Part shown: positions 34,980 to 44,322 of the stretch, piece by piece
How positions within the stretch are numbered: position 1 is the first letter of the stretch
Layout of the letters: every line of letters begins with the position of its first letter
DNA from: Bordetella bronchialis
Lineage (GTDB): Bacteria > Pseudomonadota > Gammaproteobacteria > Burkholderiales > Burkholderiaceae_B
NCBI RefSeq assembly: GCF_001676705.1
Contig: NZ_CP016170.1
Coordinates: 3,100,001 to 3,164,000 of the forward strand
Length of the DNA stretch: 64,000 bases
Direction of reading: 5' to 3'
Program-made: the position numbers and the translations under genes
The notes under the pieces: generated by a model
Told to the model about the DNA's origin: nothing
Seen by the model: only the letters and a program-made list of their open reading frames with translations
Databases searched by the model: none

Positions 34980-35324
34980 ATGAAAAAGAAAATAGCGCCC
35001 ACCTTCGACGCCGCGGAGGCCCTTGCCCGCCTGGGCCAGAACCTGCGCACCGCGCGCCTGCGCCGGGCTGAAACCGAAACGGCCCTCGCCGAGCGCATCG
35101 GCGTATCCCGGTCCACCATCGTGCGGCTGGAAAAAGGCGACGGCGGCATATCCGCCGCCCTGCTCGTGGAAGCCCTGCTGCAGTTCGGCTTCGGCGACCA
35201 GGTCTTCGCGCTGGCCGATCCGGAACAGGACAGGGTCGGCCAGCGCCTGGACGAGATCCGCCGGCCGCAACGCGGCTCGCGCCGGGCGCCCGCCGCCCAC
35301 CGCCACGATCCGGCCAAGCTGTAG
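34980..35324 (+). CDS. hipB: HipB-like helix-turn-helix antitoxin
   Basis: 114 residues; XRE-type helix-turn-helix at about 18-75 (LGQNLRTARLRRAETETALAERIGVSRSTIVRLEKGDGGISAALLVEALLQFG). The basic tail QRRRPQRGSRRAPAAHRHD-like end may contact DNA. It lies 7 nt upstream of hipA in the usual order; in such systems HipB represses the operon and neutralises HipA. The 160-nt leader upstream is visibly AT-rich relative to the neighbouring genes. Confidence 0.88.
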   Translation: MKKKIAPTFDAAEALARLGQNLRTARLRRAETETALAERIGVSRSTIVRLEKGDGGISAALLVEALLQFGFGDQVFALADPEQDRVGQRLDEIRRPQRGSRRAPAAHRHDPAKL

Positions 35325-35331
35325 GCGCGCG

Positions 35332-36642
35332 ATGAAGAAGCGCAAGGACAAGACCGTGGAGAGCGAGCTCTTCGTCTACGTCGACATCCAGGGCGAAGCC
35401 GTACTGTGCGGAATCCTGACCCTGGACGACGATGGCGAGGACCGCTTCTTCGCGCAGTTCACCTACGTGGCCTCGTATGTCGGCGATCCGCGCGCCTTCC
35501 CGCTGGACCCCTTGAACCTGCCGCTGATCGACGCCAGGACCACCTTCAGCTCCACCAGCCGCTACGAGACCCTGGGCGCGATCTTCGATGCCGCCCCGGA
35601 CGCCTGGGGCCGCAACGTCATGCGCATGGACAACGCCGGGGCGCGCGTGACCGAGGACGAGGTCCTGCTCAAGGGCCGCGGCATGGGCGTGGGCGCGCTG
35701 TTCTTCAGCGCCCGCCTGCTCACGCCCAATATGCGCAAGGTCTACCGGCTGCCGGAGATCGACGAAGTCGATACGCTGGCCGACCTGATGGCCGACATCG
35801 ACCAGGGCATCAAGCCCAAGGGGCTTTACCGGGATCTGCTGGGCAGTTCCTGGGATATCGGCGGGGCCCGGCCCAAGACCATCGTGCGCGACGCGGCTGG
35901 GGAAATGTGGATCGCCAAGTTTCCGCGGCGCGGCGAGTCGTATGACCGCCAGCGCGTCGAGTACGCCAACCTGCGGATGGCCCGGGACATCGGGCTGACC
36001 GTGCCCGAGATCCGCCTGGTGGAAACCGGCCTGGGCGCGGTGCTGCTTACCCACCGCTTCGATCGCGAGCTCCTGCCCGCCCGGGACGCGCACGGCCCCA
36101 TCGTCGCCCGCCGCCACTTCGCCAGCGGCGTGGCGCTGGTCAGCCCCTCTCCGCAGATCGGCAAGCGCGAGCTGGACGGCCCGCGCGGCAAGGCCACCTA
36201 TTCCTATGCACGCCTGGCCGACGTGGTGCGGCGCGTGTCGTCCAACCCCGTGCAGGACCTGAAGGAGCTCTATGCCCGCATGATCCTCAACGTCGCGGTC
36301 CACAACACCGACGACCACCTGAAGAACATCGGTTTCCTGAAGGACCGCGACCGGCACACCTACCGGCTCTCGCCCTTGTTCGATGTCGTCACGCAGGAAG
36401 GCTCGGCACGCCACTACCTGCACGTGGGCGCCGCCGGACGGGAAAGCTCCTTCGAGAACTGCCTGAGCGAATACCGCCGTTTCGGCCTGCGCACGGAAGC
36501 AGCGGCGCGCTCCATCCTGGACAGCGTGCGCGCGGTCGTGGCGCAGCGGCGCCGCTACTACGAAGCGGCCGGCATGGCGCCGGAAGACATCGAACGGGTG
36601 GAAGCCTCGCTGAGCGCCTGGCGTGCCGGCCGCGGAGGCTAA
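35332..36642 (+). CDS. hipA: HipA-like serine/threonine kinase toxin
   Basis: 436 residues. N-terminal HipA_N domain (ELFVYVDIQGEAVLCGILTLDDDGEDRFFAQFTY) and a C-terminal PI3/4-kinase-like domain with SSWDIGGARPKTIV (phosphate-binding loop, where HipA has the autophosphorylated Ser), catalytic NVAVHNTDDHLKN and the metal-binding Asp in YRLSPLFDVV. The canonical E. coli enzyme phosphorylates glutamyl-tRNA synthetase; the target here is unknown. Start ATG 35332 follows the hipB stop by 7 nt. All key kinase residues look intact. Confidence 0.92.
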   Translation: MKKRKDKTVESELFVYVDIQGEAVLCGILTLDDDGEDRFFAQFTYVASYVGDPRAFPLDPLNLPLIDARTTFSSTSRYETLGAIFDAAPDAWGRNVMRMDNAGARVTEDEVLLKGRGMGVGALFFSARLLTPNMRKVYRLPEIDEVDTLADLMADIDQGIKPKGLYRDLLGSSWDIGGARPKTIVRDAAGEMWIAKFPRRGESYDRQRVEYANLRMARDIGLTVPEIRLVETGLGAVLLTHRFDRELLPARDAHGPIVARRHFASGVALVSPSPQIGKRELDGPRGKATYSYARLADVVRRVSSNPVQDLKELYARMILNVAVHNTDDHLKNIGFLKDRDRHTYRLSPLFDVVTQEGSARHYLHVGAAGRESSFENCLSEYRRFGLRTEAAARSILDSVRAVVAQRRRYYEAAGMAPEDIERVEASLSAWRAGRGG

Positions 36643-36693
36643 ACTTGTGCGCCTTGCCGGCGCCCACGCCGGCACATGGGTGGGGGAACACAT

Positions 36694-37587
36694 ATGAGCG
36701 GCCTGGACATACCAGCCCTGAAAATATTCGTCGCGGCAGTGGAGGAAAAAAGCCTGTCGCGCGCCGCCGAGCGCCAGAGCCTGGTGACCTCGGCGGCCAG
36801 CAAGCGCGTGGCTGAAATGGAACGGCACCTGAATCGCGTCCTGCTGCACCGGCACGGCCGCGGGGTCGAGCCGACGCCGGCCGGCATGCTGCTATACCAC
36901 CGGGCCAAGGCCATCCTGCGCAGCCTGCAACTGGCCGAGGCCGCAGTCGAAGGCTACGCCGTGGACGGCATGGCGAAGATCCGCCTGGCCAGCGTGCCGT
37001 CGCCCATCCTGGTGATGCTGCCGCCGCAGATCGGCCGCTACCTGCGCGCCAATCCCCGCATCAGCGTGGACCTGCTGGAGTGCTACAGCAACGAAATCCC
37101 GCGCATGGTGGCCGAGGACCGCGCCGACATCGGCATCTACCACGGCCGCCATCCCGCGCCCGGCGTGGTTTCCCATCCCTATATCCGCGACCGGGTGGGC
37201 CTGGTGGTGCCCCTGGGGCATCCCCTGGCCGAACGCAAGGCGGTCCACCTGGAAGACGCCGTGGACTACGACCTGGTCGGGTATTTCCCGCGCCATTCCT
37301 TCGACCAGTTCCTGGCCTACGTCGACCAATCGGTGTCGCGGCCGCCCAATGTGCGCCTGCAGGTGTCCAATTTCGAGGCGCGCTGCCGCATGGTCCAGGA
37401 AGGCCTGGGCCTGGCCGTATTGCCGGAATCCATCGCCAGCAAATACCTGGTCGACATGGGGCTGGCCTGGCTGCGGCTGGAAGACGACTGGGCCGAGCGG
37501 CAGTTCTACATCTGCGTGCGGCACGTGCGCGACCGCGACAAGGCGGTCGACGAACTGGTGGAAGTGCTGCGCGAGCCGGCGCGATAG
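36694..37587 (+). CDS. LysR-family transcriptional regulator
   Basis: 297 residues. HTH region MSGLDIPALKIFVAAVEEKSLSRAAERQSLVTSAASKRVAEMERHLNRVLLHRHGRGVEPTPAG; inducer-binding domain from about residue 90. A GGGGGA ribosome site precedes ATG 36694. It converges with the alcohol dehydrogenase gene and may act on the divergent promoter at 39898-40251; that is inference from proximity only. Confidence 0.93.
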   Translation: MSGLDIPALKIFVAAVEEKSLSRAAERQSLVTSAASKRVAEMERHLNRVLLHRHGRGVEPTPAGMLLYHRAKAILRSLQLAEAAVEGYAVDGMAKIRLASVPSPILVMLPPQIGRYLRANPRISVDLLECYSNEIPRMVAEDRADIGIYHGRHPAPGVVSHPYIRDRVGLVVPLGHPLAERKAVHLEDAVDYDLVGYFPRHSFDQFLAYVDQSVSRPPNVRLQVSNFEARCRMVQEGLGLAVLPESIASKYLVDMGLAWLRLEDDWAERQFYICVRHVRDRDKAVDELVEVLREPAR

Positions 37588-37611
37588 CCCGGGCCCGCCC
37601 CGCCGGCGGCC

Positions 37612-37663
37612 CGGACGGGTATCACGGACGGGTATCACGGACCGGGATCACGGACGGGTATCA
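37612..37663. repeat. 13-bp tandem repeat, four copies, at the alcohol dehydrogenase 3' end
   Basis: The unit CGGACGGGTATCA occurs at 37612, 37625, 37638 (two changes) and 37651. The fourth copy contains the stop codon of the minus-strand alcohol dehydrogenase gene. It lies between two convergent genes. Confidence 0.9.
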
Positions 37664-38779
37664 GTACGCGGCCTTCAGCAGCGCCAGGTAGTCCTGCTTG
37701 GTCAACGGCCGCGGATTGGTCTTGTGGGCATTGTCCGCCAGCGATGCGTCGGCGATGGCATCGAAGATGCCCTCCTCCACGCCCAGGGCCTGCAGTCCCG
37801 GGGGCAGCCCCAGGCGGCGGTTCAGGTCCAGGAACACCCGGGCCAGGTCCGCGTCCGCGGGCAGGCCCATGGCCTGGCGCAGCGGCGGCAGCTTGTCCGC
37901 GAGCCAATCGCGGTTGTAGCCGATGACATGGGGCAGCAGGATGGCGTTGAGCGTCCCGTGATGATGGTTCAGCGCGCCCAGGGCATGCGACATGGAATGC
38001 ACGGCGCCCAGTCCTTTCTGGAAGCAGATGGCGCCTTCCAGCGCGCCCATCATCATGTTCCAGCGGGCCTCGCGGTCGCTGCCGTCCTGCGTGACGCGTT
38101 CGATGTTGGCGTACACGCGCTTCAAACCGTCCAGCGCGATGGCGTCCGCCGGCGGGTTGACGGTGGGCGAGCAGAATGTTTCCACGCAGTGGGTCAAGGC
38201 GTCCATGCCGGTCGCCGCGGTCATGTACCGCGGCAATCCCAGCGTCAGTTCCGGATCGCAGATGGCGGCCTTCACCACATTCGGGCAGCCGACGCCCGCC
38301 TTGATGCCGTTGCGGAAGATGATGACGGCGGAGCGGCCCACCTCGCTGCCGCTGCCCGAGGTCGTGGGCAGGACGACCAGCGGCGGCGTGTCGACGACCG
38401 CGCGCGGCCTGGCGTGGCGATTGCAATACTCCCACAGCGGCGCGGGATCGCCGCACATCACCGCGATGGCCTTGGCCAGGTCCAGCGAGGCGCCGCCGCC
38501 GATGGCGACGATGCCGTCGCAGCGCTCGCGGCAATACATGGCGTGTCCGGCCTCTACCGCGTCTTCCGTCGGATTGGCCGGCGTGTCGTCGAAAATGGCG
38601 CCGCCCCGGGCCTCGTCGCCCAGGGGCTCGACGGCCATGGCGAAAACACCGGCGGCAATCAGGCCCTTGTCGGTCACGAACATGGGACGGCGCACGCCGT
38701 TGCGCGCCAGCTCGCCGGGCAATTCGCGCCGGCTGCCGAAATCGAAATGCACTTTGGTCAGGAACTGTAGGATGGACAC
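37661..38779 (-). CDS. iron-containing alcohol dehydrogenase
   Basis: 372-residue group III metal-dependent ADH (often 4-hydroxybutyrate or maleylacetate-reductase-like). NAD motif DGIVAIGGGASLDLAKAIAV (GGGS/A near 95-100), PTTSGSGSEVGRSAV, and the metal ligands in TGMDALTHCVETF (Asp/His) and HSMSHALGALNHHHG (two His). Initiation at GTG 38779 is the family N-terminus MSILQFLTKVHFDFG. Same strand as the Bug gene upstream (134 nt), so ADH and Bug may form one unit opposite the aldehyde dehydrogenase gene. Confidence 0.93.
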   Translation of the reverse strand: MSILQFLTKVHFDFGSRRELPGELARNGVRRPMFVTDKGLIAAGVFAMAVEPLGDEARGGAIFDDTPANPTEDAVEAGHAMYCRERCDGIVAIGGGASLDLAKAIAVMCGDPAPLWEYCNRHARPRAVVDTPPLVVLPTTSGSGSEVGRSAVIIFRNGIKAGVGCPNVVKAAICDPELTLGLPRYMTAATGMDALTHCVETFCSPTVNPPADAIALDGLKRVYANIERVTQDGSDREARWNMMMGALEGAICFQKGLGAVHSMSHALGALNHHHGTLNAILLPHVIGYNRDWLADKLPPLRQAMGLPADADLARVFLDLNRRLGLPPGLQALGVEEGIFDAIADASLADNAHKTNPRPLTKQDYLALLKAAY

Positions 38780-38913
38780 GCGTAGGGCTCGCTAATGAAT
38801 GGCGGACAGGGATCGCGGACGGTTGGCGGTGGGCCGCGCCGGCCGGGCGGACGGCATCGGGCCAGCCCGCATCGCGGCCGCCGGCCGCTGGAGGACCGGC
38901 GCCGGAAACGGCA

Positions 38914-39897
38914 TCAATTGAGGGTCACGCCGGCCTTCTTGATCACGCCGTCCCATTCCGCCAGCTCCGTATCGATGCGTTGCTGGAATTGCTTGGGGCC
39001 TTCGGAAATGATCACCGACCCCAGCATGGTCGTCAGTTGCTCCTGCACGGCCGGCCGCGCGGCGATCTCCGCCAGATCCGTATGGATCTTTTCGATGATC
39101 TTGGGCGGCGTGCCCGCCGGCGCCAGGAAACCGTACCACGTCGCAATGTTCACGCCCTTCACGCCGAGTTCGTCCAGCGAGGGCACGTCCGGCAGCTGCG
39201 GCACGCGCTTGTCGTAGGTGATGGCCAGGGCGCGGATCTTGCCCGCCTTGATCTGCGGCAGCGCCGAGCTGAGCGTGGCGAAGGACATATCGACCGTGCC
39301 CCCCATCAGGTCGGCGATGGCCGGCGCCGCGCCTTTGTACGGCACGTGCAGGATGGAGGTATCGGTCTTCTGGCTGAACAGCACGCCGGCCAGGTGCGGC
39401 GTGCCGCCATTGCCGGACGAGGCATAGGTGAACTTGCCGGGGTTCTTCTTCAGGACTTCGAGGAATTCCTGGAAGTTCTGCGCCGGGAAATTGTTGCGCA
39501 CCACCAGTACATTGGGCGCCAGGGCCAGCAGCGCGATAGGCGCGAAATCCTTCGCCGTGTCGAACTGCATGTTCTTGTACATCGCCGGGTTCATCGTATG
39601 GTTGCCCAGCGCGACCAGCAGGGTGTAGCCGTCGGGCGCCGACTTGGCGACATAGTTGGTGCCGATCATGGCGTTGGCGCCGGCCTTGTTCTCGACCACC
39701 ACGGGCTGGCCCCACTTCTTGGACAGCTCCTGGCCGAACAGGCGCGCGAAGGGATCGGCCGATCCGCCGGCGGGGAAACCGACCACGACGGATACGGGGC
39801 GTTCGGGATAATCGGCCCATGAGGGGGCGGCCATCGCCAGGCCGGCCATCGCCGCGGCGGCGGCAAAAACGTGCTTGAGCTTCCAGGACGGGCCCAT
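38914..39897 (-). CDS. Bug family substrate-binding protein
   Basis: 327 residues, signal peptide with cleavage near APSWA|DYPE. Mature start DYPERPVSVVVGFPAGGSADPFARLFGQ gives the ligand loop PAGGSAD; VENKAGANAMIGTNYVAKSAPDGYTLLV and VPYKGAAPAIADLMGGTVDMSFATLSSALPQI are family blocks. Bound ligand unknown; co-location with ADH and ALDH suggests a hydroxy- or keto-acid or a diol-derived compound. No TctA/TctB nearby. Confidence 0.94.
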   Translation of the reverse strand: MGPSWKLKHVFAAAAAMAGLAMAAPSWADYPERPVSVVVGFPAGGSADPFARLFGQELSKKWGQPVVVENKAGANAMIGTNYVAKSAPDGYTLLVALGNHTMNPAMYKNMQFDTAKDFAPIALLALAPNVLVVRNNFPAQNFQEFLEVLKKNPGKFTYASSGNGGTPHLAGVLFSQKTDTSILHVPYKGAAPAIADLMGGTVDMSFATLSSALPQIKAGKIRALAITYDKRVPQLPDVPSLDELGVKGVNIATWYGFLAPAGTPPKIIEKIHTDLAEIAARPAVQEQLTTMLGSVIISEGPKQFQQRIDTELAEWDGVIKKAGVTLN

Positions 39898-40251
39898 AGT
39901 GTCTCCATTTAGTTATGGTTCTGCGGCGCCGGCCGTGCGGCCGGCTGCCGTGGCGTCCGGATTGCGAAGGGACGCCCAGACGAATTATGGACAGGCCGCG
40001 GCGCAGAGCATTGATTTTTTGGAACACCGCAGTTCTCCGCCGGGCAATGGTGCCGGTGCGATGCCCCGCCTGCAAGGCGATGGTGACTGGCGCCACCCGC
40101 CGGCCGGTTTTTCCAATCGAGAACAGTGCCGTTCCCAAAAAGCAATCGGCGGCGGCCGGCCGTTGATACGATAGCCCCGTCGCATCGCCCGCCCGGCGGG
40201 CCGCGGCCGCGCGCCGGGGAACGGCGCCGCGGAACAACAGGAGACAGCACG
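39898..40251. promoter_or_regulatory. divergent promoter region of the Bug/ADH and ALDH genes
   Basis: 354 bases between the two start codons. It holds two inverted repeats of the form GAAC-N6-GTTC, at 40022-40035 and 40121-40134, embedded in a longer inverted similarity (TTTTTTGGAAC... and ...GTTCCCAAAAAG). Each lies about 125-131 nt from the nearer start codon. No gene is supported. Confidence 0.6.
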
Positions 40252-41679
40252 ATGTACGAACTTCCCGCCCTTTACATCAACGGACGCTTCATCGGCGCCG
40301 AGGGGCGAACGACCCAGCCGGTGACCAATCCCGCCACGGGAGAAGTCCTGGGCCAGTTGCCCCACGCCACCACCGAAGACCTGGACCAGGCCCTGGCGGG
40401 CGCGCAAAAGGCGTTCGAGACGTGGAAGCGTACCTCGCCGATGGAACGGTCGGCCATCCTGCGCAAGGCGGGCGAGCTGCTGCGCCAGCGCGTACAGGAG
40501 ATCGCCCGCAATATTTCGCTGGACCAGGGCAAGCCCCTGGCCGAAGCGCTGGCCGAGACCGACAAGAGCGCCGAGCACGCCGACTGGCACGCCGAAGAAG
40601 GCCGCCGCGTCTACGGGCGCGTCATTCCGCCGCGCCAGGCCGACGTGCGCCAATTCGTGGTGCGCGAGCCGGTGGGCGTGTGCGTCGCGTTCTCGCCCTG
40701 GAATTTCCCGATCGGGCAGGCATCGCGCAAGGTATTCGCCGCCCTGGGCAGCGGCTGCACGCTGGTCATCAAGGGTCCGGAGGACAGCCCCAGCGGCGTC
40801 ATCGCGCTGGTGCGCGCGCTGCACGACGCCGGCCTGCCGGCGGGCTGCCTGAACCTGGTCTGGGGCGTGCCGGCCGATATTTCCAGCTACCTGATCCGCT
40901 CGCCCATCGTGCGCAAGGTGTCGTTCACCGGCTCCACCGCGGTGGGCAAGCAGGTGGCCGCGCTGGCCGCCAGCCACATGAAGCGCATGACCATGGAGCT
41001 GGGCGGCCACGCGCCGGTCCTGGTGTTCGACGACGCCAACCTGGACCAGGCCGCCGACATGCTGGCGCGCTTCAAGATGCGCAATGCCGGCCAGGTCTGC
41101 ATCTCCCCCTCGCGCTTTTTCGTGCAGCGCAAGGCCTACGACCGTTTCGTCTCGCGCTTCGTGGAGATCACCCGTTCGCTGAAGGTCGGCGACGGGCTGG
41201 GGGATGGCGTGGACATGGGTCCGCTGGTGCACGAACGCCGCGTCGCCGCCATGGAAAGCTTCATGGAAGATGTGCGGCAGCGCAAGGGCGAGGTCCTGGC
41301 CGGCGGCGCGCGCATCGGCACGCGCGGCGCCTTCTTCGCGCCCACCGTGGTCGCCGGCCTGCCGGCCGATGCCCGCCTGATGCATGAAGAGCCCTTCGGG
41401 CCCATCGCGCCGGTCGCGCCCTTCGATACCTTCGAGGACGGCATCCGCCTGGCCAACGCCCTGCCCTATGGGCTGAGCTCATACGTCTTCACGGAATCGC
41501 TGCGCACGGCCACGCGCGTGTCCAACGCCCTGGAAGCCGGCATGGTGAACATCAACCACTATGGCAGCGGCGCCGCCGAGATGCCTTTCGGCGGCGTCAA
41601 GGACAGCGGCATCGGCAGCGAGGGCGGCGCCGAGACCTTCGACGGCTACCTGGTCACGAAATTCATCACGCATCGCTAG
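40252..41679 (+). CDS. NAD(P)-dependent aldehyde dehydrogenase, succinate-semialdehyde type
   Basis: 475 residues. Classical ALDH fold: [16 protein letters not shown] (active-site Asn), [41 protein letters not shown] (catalytic Glu) and [15 protein letters not shown] (catalytic Cys), with [13 protein letters not shown] near the end. It is close to GabD-like succinate-semialdehyde dehydrogenases, but substrate is not certain. AGGAGA precedes ATG 40252. Its last 14 bases overlap the 3' end of the convergent KfrA-like gene. Confidence 0.93.
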   Translation: MYELPALYINGRFIGAEGRTTQPVTNPATGEVLGQLPHATTEDLDQALAGAQKAFETWKRTSPMERSAILRKAGELLRQRVQEIARNISLDQGKPLAEALAETDKSAEHADWHAEEGRRVYGRVIPPRQADVRQFVVREPVGVCVAFSPWNFPIGQASRKVFAALGSGCTLVIKGPEDSPSGVIALVRALHDAGLPAGCLNLVWGVPADISSYLIRSPIVRKVSFTGSTAVGKQVAALAASHMKRMTMELGGHAPVLVFDDANLDQAADMLARFKMRNAGQVCISPSRFFVQRKAYDRFVSRFVEITRSLKVGDGLGDGVDMGPLVHERRVAAMESFMEDVRQRKGEVLAGGARIGTRGAFFAPTVVAGLPADARLMHEEPFGPIAPVAPFDTFEDGIRLANALPYGLSSYVFTESLRTATRVSNALEAGMVNINHYGSGAAEMPFGGVKDSGIGSEGGAETFDGYLVTKFITHR

Positions 41680-42664
41680 CCGCGCGCCGGGCGCCGCGGC
41701 GCGGCGCCAGCGAATTGGCCAGGACATCCAATTGCCTGTCCCGGGCGGCAAGCTGGGCCGCCAGGTCGGCGGCCTGCCGCAGCAACTCGCTTTCGCGCCG
41801 CTCGGCCGCCGCACCGGCGGCCCGCAGGGCCGCCTGCTCCGCTTGCAGCCTGGCAGCGGCGGCCGCGATCTCGCCGCGCAAGGAGGCCTCATTGCGCAGC
41901 GCCTGGCGCAGTTCTTCCTGCATGCCGGCGATGGTGGCCTGCATCTCGCCCCGCTCGCGTTCCCATGCCTGCCGCTCGCGCTCGGCCGCCTGCCGGGTAC
42001 GCGCCACTTCCGCCGACAAGCGCTTGCCCGCCTGGCGCTCGGCGTCTACTTCATTCAGCCACCGGCGCTCCTGTGCGGCATGCCGAGCCTGCGCATCAGC
42101 CAAGGCGTCGGCCTGCCGCGTCTGTACCTCGACCAATCGGGCGCGCAGCGCTTCGGCGTCCGCGCGCGCCTGAATGGCCGCCTGACGGGCCGACGCCGCC
42201 TGCTCCTGCTCGGCCTGCAATGCCGCGGTCGCCGCTTGCGCGGCCTGCTGCGCGGCGGCCAGCTGTTCCTGCAACGCCCGCATCCCCACTTCCAGATCCG
42301 CCTCGCGCGCCTGCAGGCGCGACTGCGCCTGGGCCAGTTCCTGCCCGGCGGCGGCCAGCCGGTCGCGCTGCTCCGCCAGGCGGCCGGCCTGCTCGGCCTG
42401 TTCTGAATCGATCTGCCGGCGCGCCTGTTCCAGGGCGGCGCGCCATAGATCCTGGGATAGCCGCGCCACGGCCTCGGGCAATGCGGCGTCGGACGAGCCG
42501 CCCAGGCGCTGGCCCAGGCCCGCGAACCAGGTGTTCAGGAAGCCCGTGATGGTATTGGGCGAGCCGCGCCCCAGTTTCAGGCGCACGCGCTCGATGGTGG
42601 GGCGCTCGCCCGCTTGCAGGAGCGCGTCGGCCGCGGCGTGGACGTCGAGTTCGGTAATGGCCAT
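41666..42664 (-). CDS. KfrA-like DNA-binding protein with long coiled coil
   Basis: 332 residues. Residues 1-110 match the plasmid replication-region DNA-binding domain of KfrA ([47 protein letters not shown]). Residues 120-315 are Ala/Gln/Glu/Arg-rich, a continuous coiled coil as in KfrA of IncP plasmids, which is an autorepressor and segregation accessory. Here it is a chromosomal copy without partition or replication genes around it. An AT-rich tract with inverted repeats lies 55-90 nt upstream, a likely self-regulated promoter. The 3' end overlaps the ALDH gene by 14 bp. Confidence 0.88.
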   Translation of the reverse strand: MAITELDVHAAADALLQAGERPTIERVRLKLGRGSPNTITGFLNTWFAGLGQRLGGSSDAALPEAVARLSQDLWRAALEQARRQIDSEQAEQAGRLAEQRDRLAAAGQELAQAQSRLQAREADLEVGMRALQEQLAAAQQAAQAATAALQAEQEQAASARQAAIQARADAEALRARLVEVQTRQADALADAQARHAAQERRWLNEVDAERQAGKRLSAEVARTRQAAERERQAWERERGEMQATIAGMQEELRQALRNEASLRGEIAAAAARLQAEQAALRAAGAAAERRESELLRQAADLAAQLAARDRQLDVLANSLAPRRGARRAASDA

Positions 42665-43005
42665 CGTTTAAGTTGCGATAAGGGAAGTTTATCCACGCTT
42701 ATAGTGCGGCTGACACCATATATAATACAGCATATGTAATATTTATTATATCCGGCCGTGAGCGGAGCCTGCGGAATTAAATGGGAGAGCCATGGTCTCG
42801 CGGCGCCTGCCAAAGCCTCTCTGCCCAGAGATCGCCATCCCCGGCTCTACGTTTTATCGCGCGTTGTGACTGAGCCTAATTCCGCCGGCAGGCGCAAGGA
42901 AGCGCCAAAGCCTCCGCACCCGGAGTATGACGGCGGCGATTTATGACAACCAAAGTGCTGCAGGAGCGGCAAAACGACTGATCTGCCCGCCCCTGCCTCC
43001 GCGCC
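42665..43005. promoter_or_regulatory. AT-rich promoter region of the KfrA-like gene
   Basis: 341 bases. The stretch 42717-42752 is almost pure A/T, very unlike the rest of the window, with arms ATATAATA (42720-42727) and TATTATAT (42744-42751) around CATATG. Downstream the pair GCCTGCCAAAGCCTC and GCGCCAAAGCCTC is a partial direct repeat. A 62-codon frame beginning with GTG at 42758 is open but I do not consider it supported. Confidence 0.5.
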
Positions 43006-44256
43006 TCAGCCTGGATGGTGCAAGACCACGGGCTGACGAGTGAAGGTGCGGCGCCCCGCCTTGTACCCCATTGCGGTCAGCGCGATATCGCGCAGCGCTT
43101 CGACATTGTCCGGCGCTTCGACCACGACGAAGTCCGCCAGATTCCCTTCCGCGATCCCATAACCGGCTTCGCGGCGCATGATCCGCGCCGAGCGCTCGGT
43201 AAACATGCCCCAGACATCCGCAAGCTCTTGTGAGTCGCCACGCTGCACGATATTGGCATACAGATTGGCCTGGCGAATCAACTGGCCGTCGCCCCAAGGC
43301 GTGAACGGGTTCTTGATATTGTTGGAACTGATCGAGCAGTTGATGCCGTATTGCAGCAAGCGGTTGGCATCGACCACCCCTCGGCGCACATTCGACTCCT
43401 GGTCTCGTCCCGAGAGAAACAGGTCCGTGGACGGCAATACCGTCAGCGCCACGCCCACGTCGGCCATGCGGCGCGCGACACGCTCGACGTCGGGTAGCGG
43501 CATGGTGCTCAGGCGCGAGACATGACCGATCGTCACGCGTCCGCCCCAACCATATTGTTCGGTGAGATCGCAAACGAGCAAGGTATCCAGACGGCTGCCA
43601 TCCGAGCCTGAATCCAAGTGCATGTCGATATCGACATCGAATTCGCGCGCCATCTCGAACACGCGGCGGATCTGCGTGTTTGGGTCGGTGTCGCAGTTGG
43701 GCGCTGCGCCAACGACCGTCGCCATGCCGGATTTGAGGGCCTCGACCATCAATTCATCCGTACCCGGATTGTTGGTCAAACCTTCTTGCGGCATGACGCA
43801 GATTTCCATATCGATGGCCCAGCGGTACTCATCGATCAACTGGTGCACACCCTCCAGGCCGCGCAGACCCACCTTGGGATCGACCTCGACATGCGTGCGC
43901 ATCAGTGTCGTGCCATGCGAAATGCAACGTTCAAGCGTGCGTCGAGCGCGGCTATGCACATCGTCGACGGTGAAGGTGTGCTTGACATCGGACACCCGCT
44001 CCATCGCATCATGCGGGAAGCGCCGCCCCTGGCAGGCGCAACGGCCAATGACGCAGGACTTGTCCAGGTGGATGTGCGTCTCCACGAATCCAGGCGAAAC
44101 CAGCTTGCCCTGCACGTCCACCACCTCGGCAGCCTGCCATTGCTGCGCCGACCCAATGGCGGCAAAACGTCCGTCACGAATCGCGAGATCCACCGGCGGC
44201 GCGCTTGCATCGGCACCGATGAGGCGGGCATTACGAACAATCAAATCAAAATTCAA
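43006..44256 (-). CDS. CodA-like amidohydrolase (cytosine deaminase/isoguanine deaminase family)
   Basis: 416 residues, TIM-barrel metal-dependent hydrolase. Metal and active-site motifs: GFVETHIHLDKS (HxH), MHLDSGSD (His), TIGHVSRLS (His) and SSNNIKNPFTPWGDG (Asp). The N-terminal beta-sandwich MNFDLIVRNARLI is family-typical. Substrate could be cytosine, isoguanine or another cyclic amidine/amide. The start is TTG at 44256, supported by GGAGGA 5 nt upstream. DNA here is visibly less GC-rich than most of the window. The Bug gene upstream is on the same strand with a 66-nt gap. Confidence 0.9.
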   Translation of the reverse strand: MNFDLIVRNARLIGADASAPPVDLAIRDGRFAAIGSAQQWQAAEVVDVQGKLVSPGFVETHIHLDKSCVIGRCACQGRRFPHDAMERVSDVKHTFTVDDVHSRARRTLERCISHGTTLMRTHVEVDPKVGLRGLEGVHQLIDEYRWAIDMEICVMPQEGLTNNPGTDELMVEALKSGMATVVGAAPNCDTDPNTQIRRVFEMAREFDVDIDMHLDSGSDGSRLDTLLVCDLTEQYGWGGRVTIGHVSRLSTMPLPDVERVARRMADVGVALTVLPSTDLFLSGRDQESNVRRGVVDANRLLQYGINCSISSNNIKNPFTPWGDGQLIRQANLYANIVQRGDSQELADVWGMFTERSARIMRREAGYGIAEGNLADFVVVEAPDNVEALRDIALTAMGYKAGRRTFTRQPVVLHHPG

Positions 44257-44322
44257 GGCATCCTCCAGGAAAAAAGCCGCGCGCCGCGCTCAGGCGGCGG
44301 AGGCATCACACAAGCGCAGAGA

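Noticed and set aside
42758..42946. 62-codon frame starting with GTG beside the KfrA-like gene
   Set aside because: No ribosome site, no recognisable domain, Pro-rich end. Possible but unsupported.
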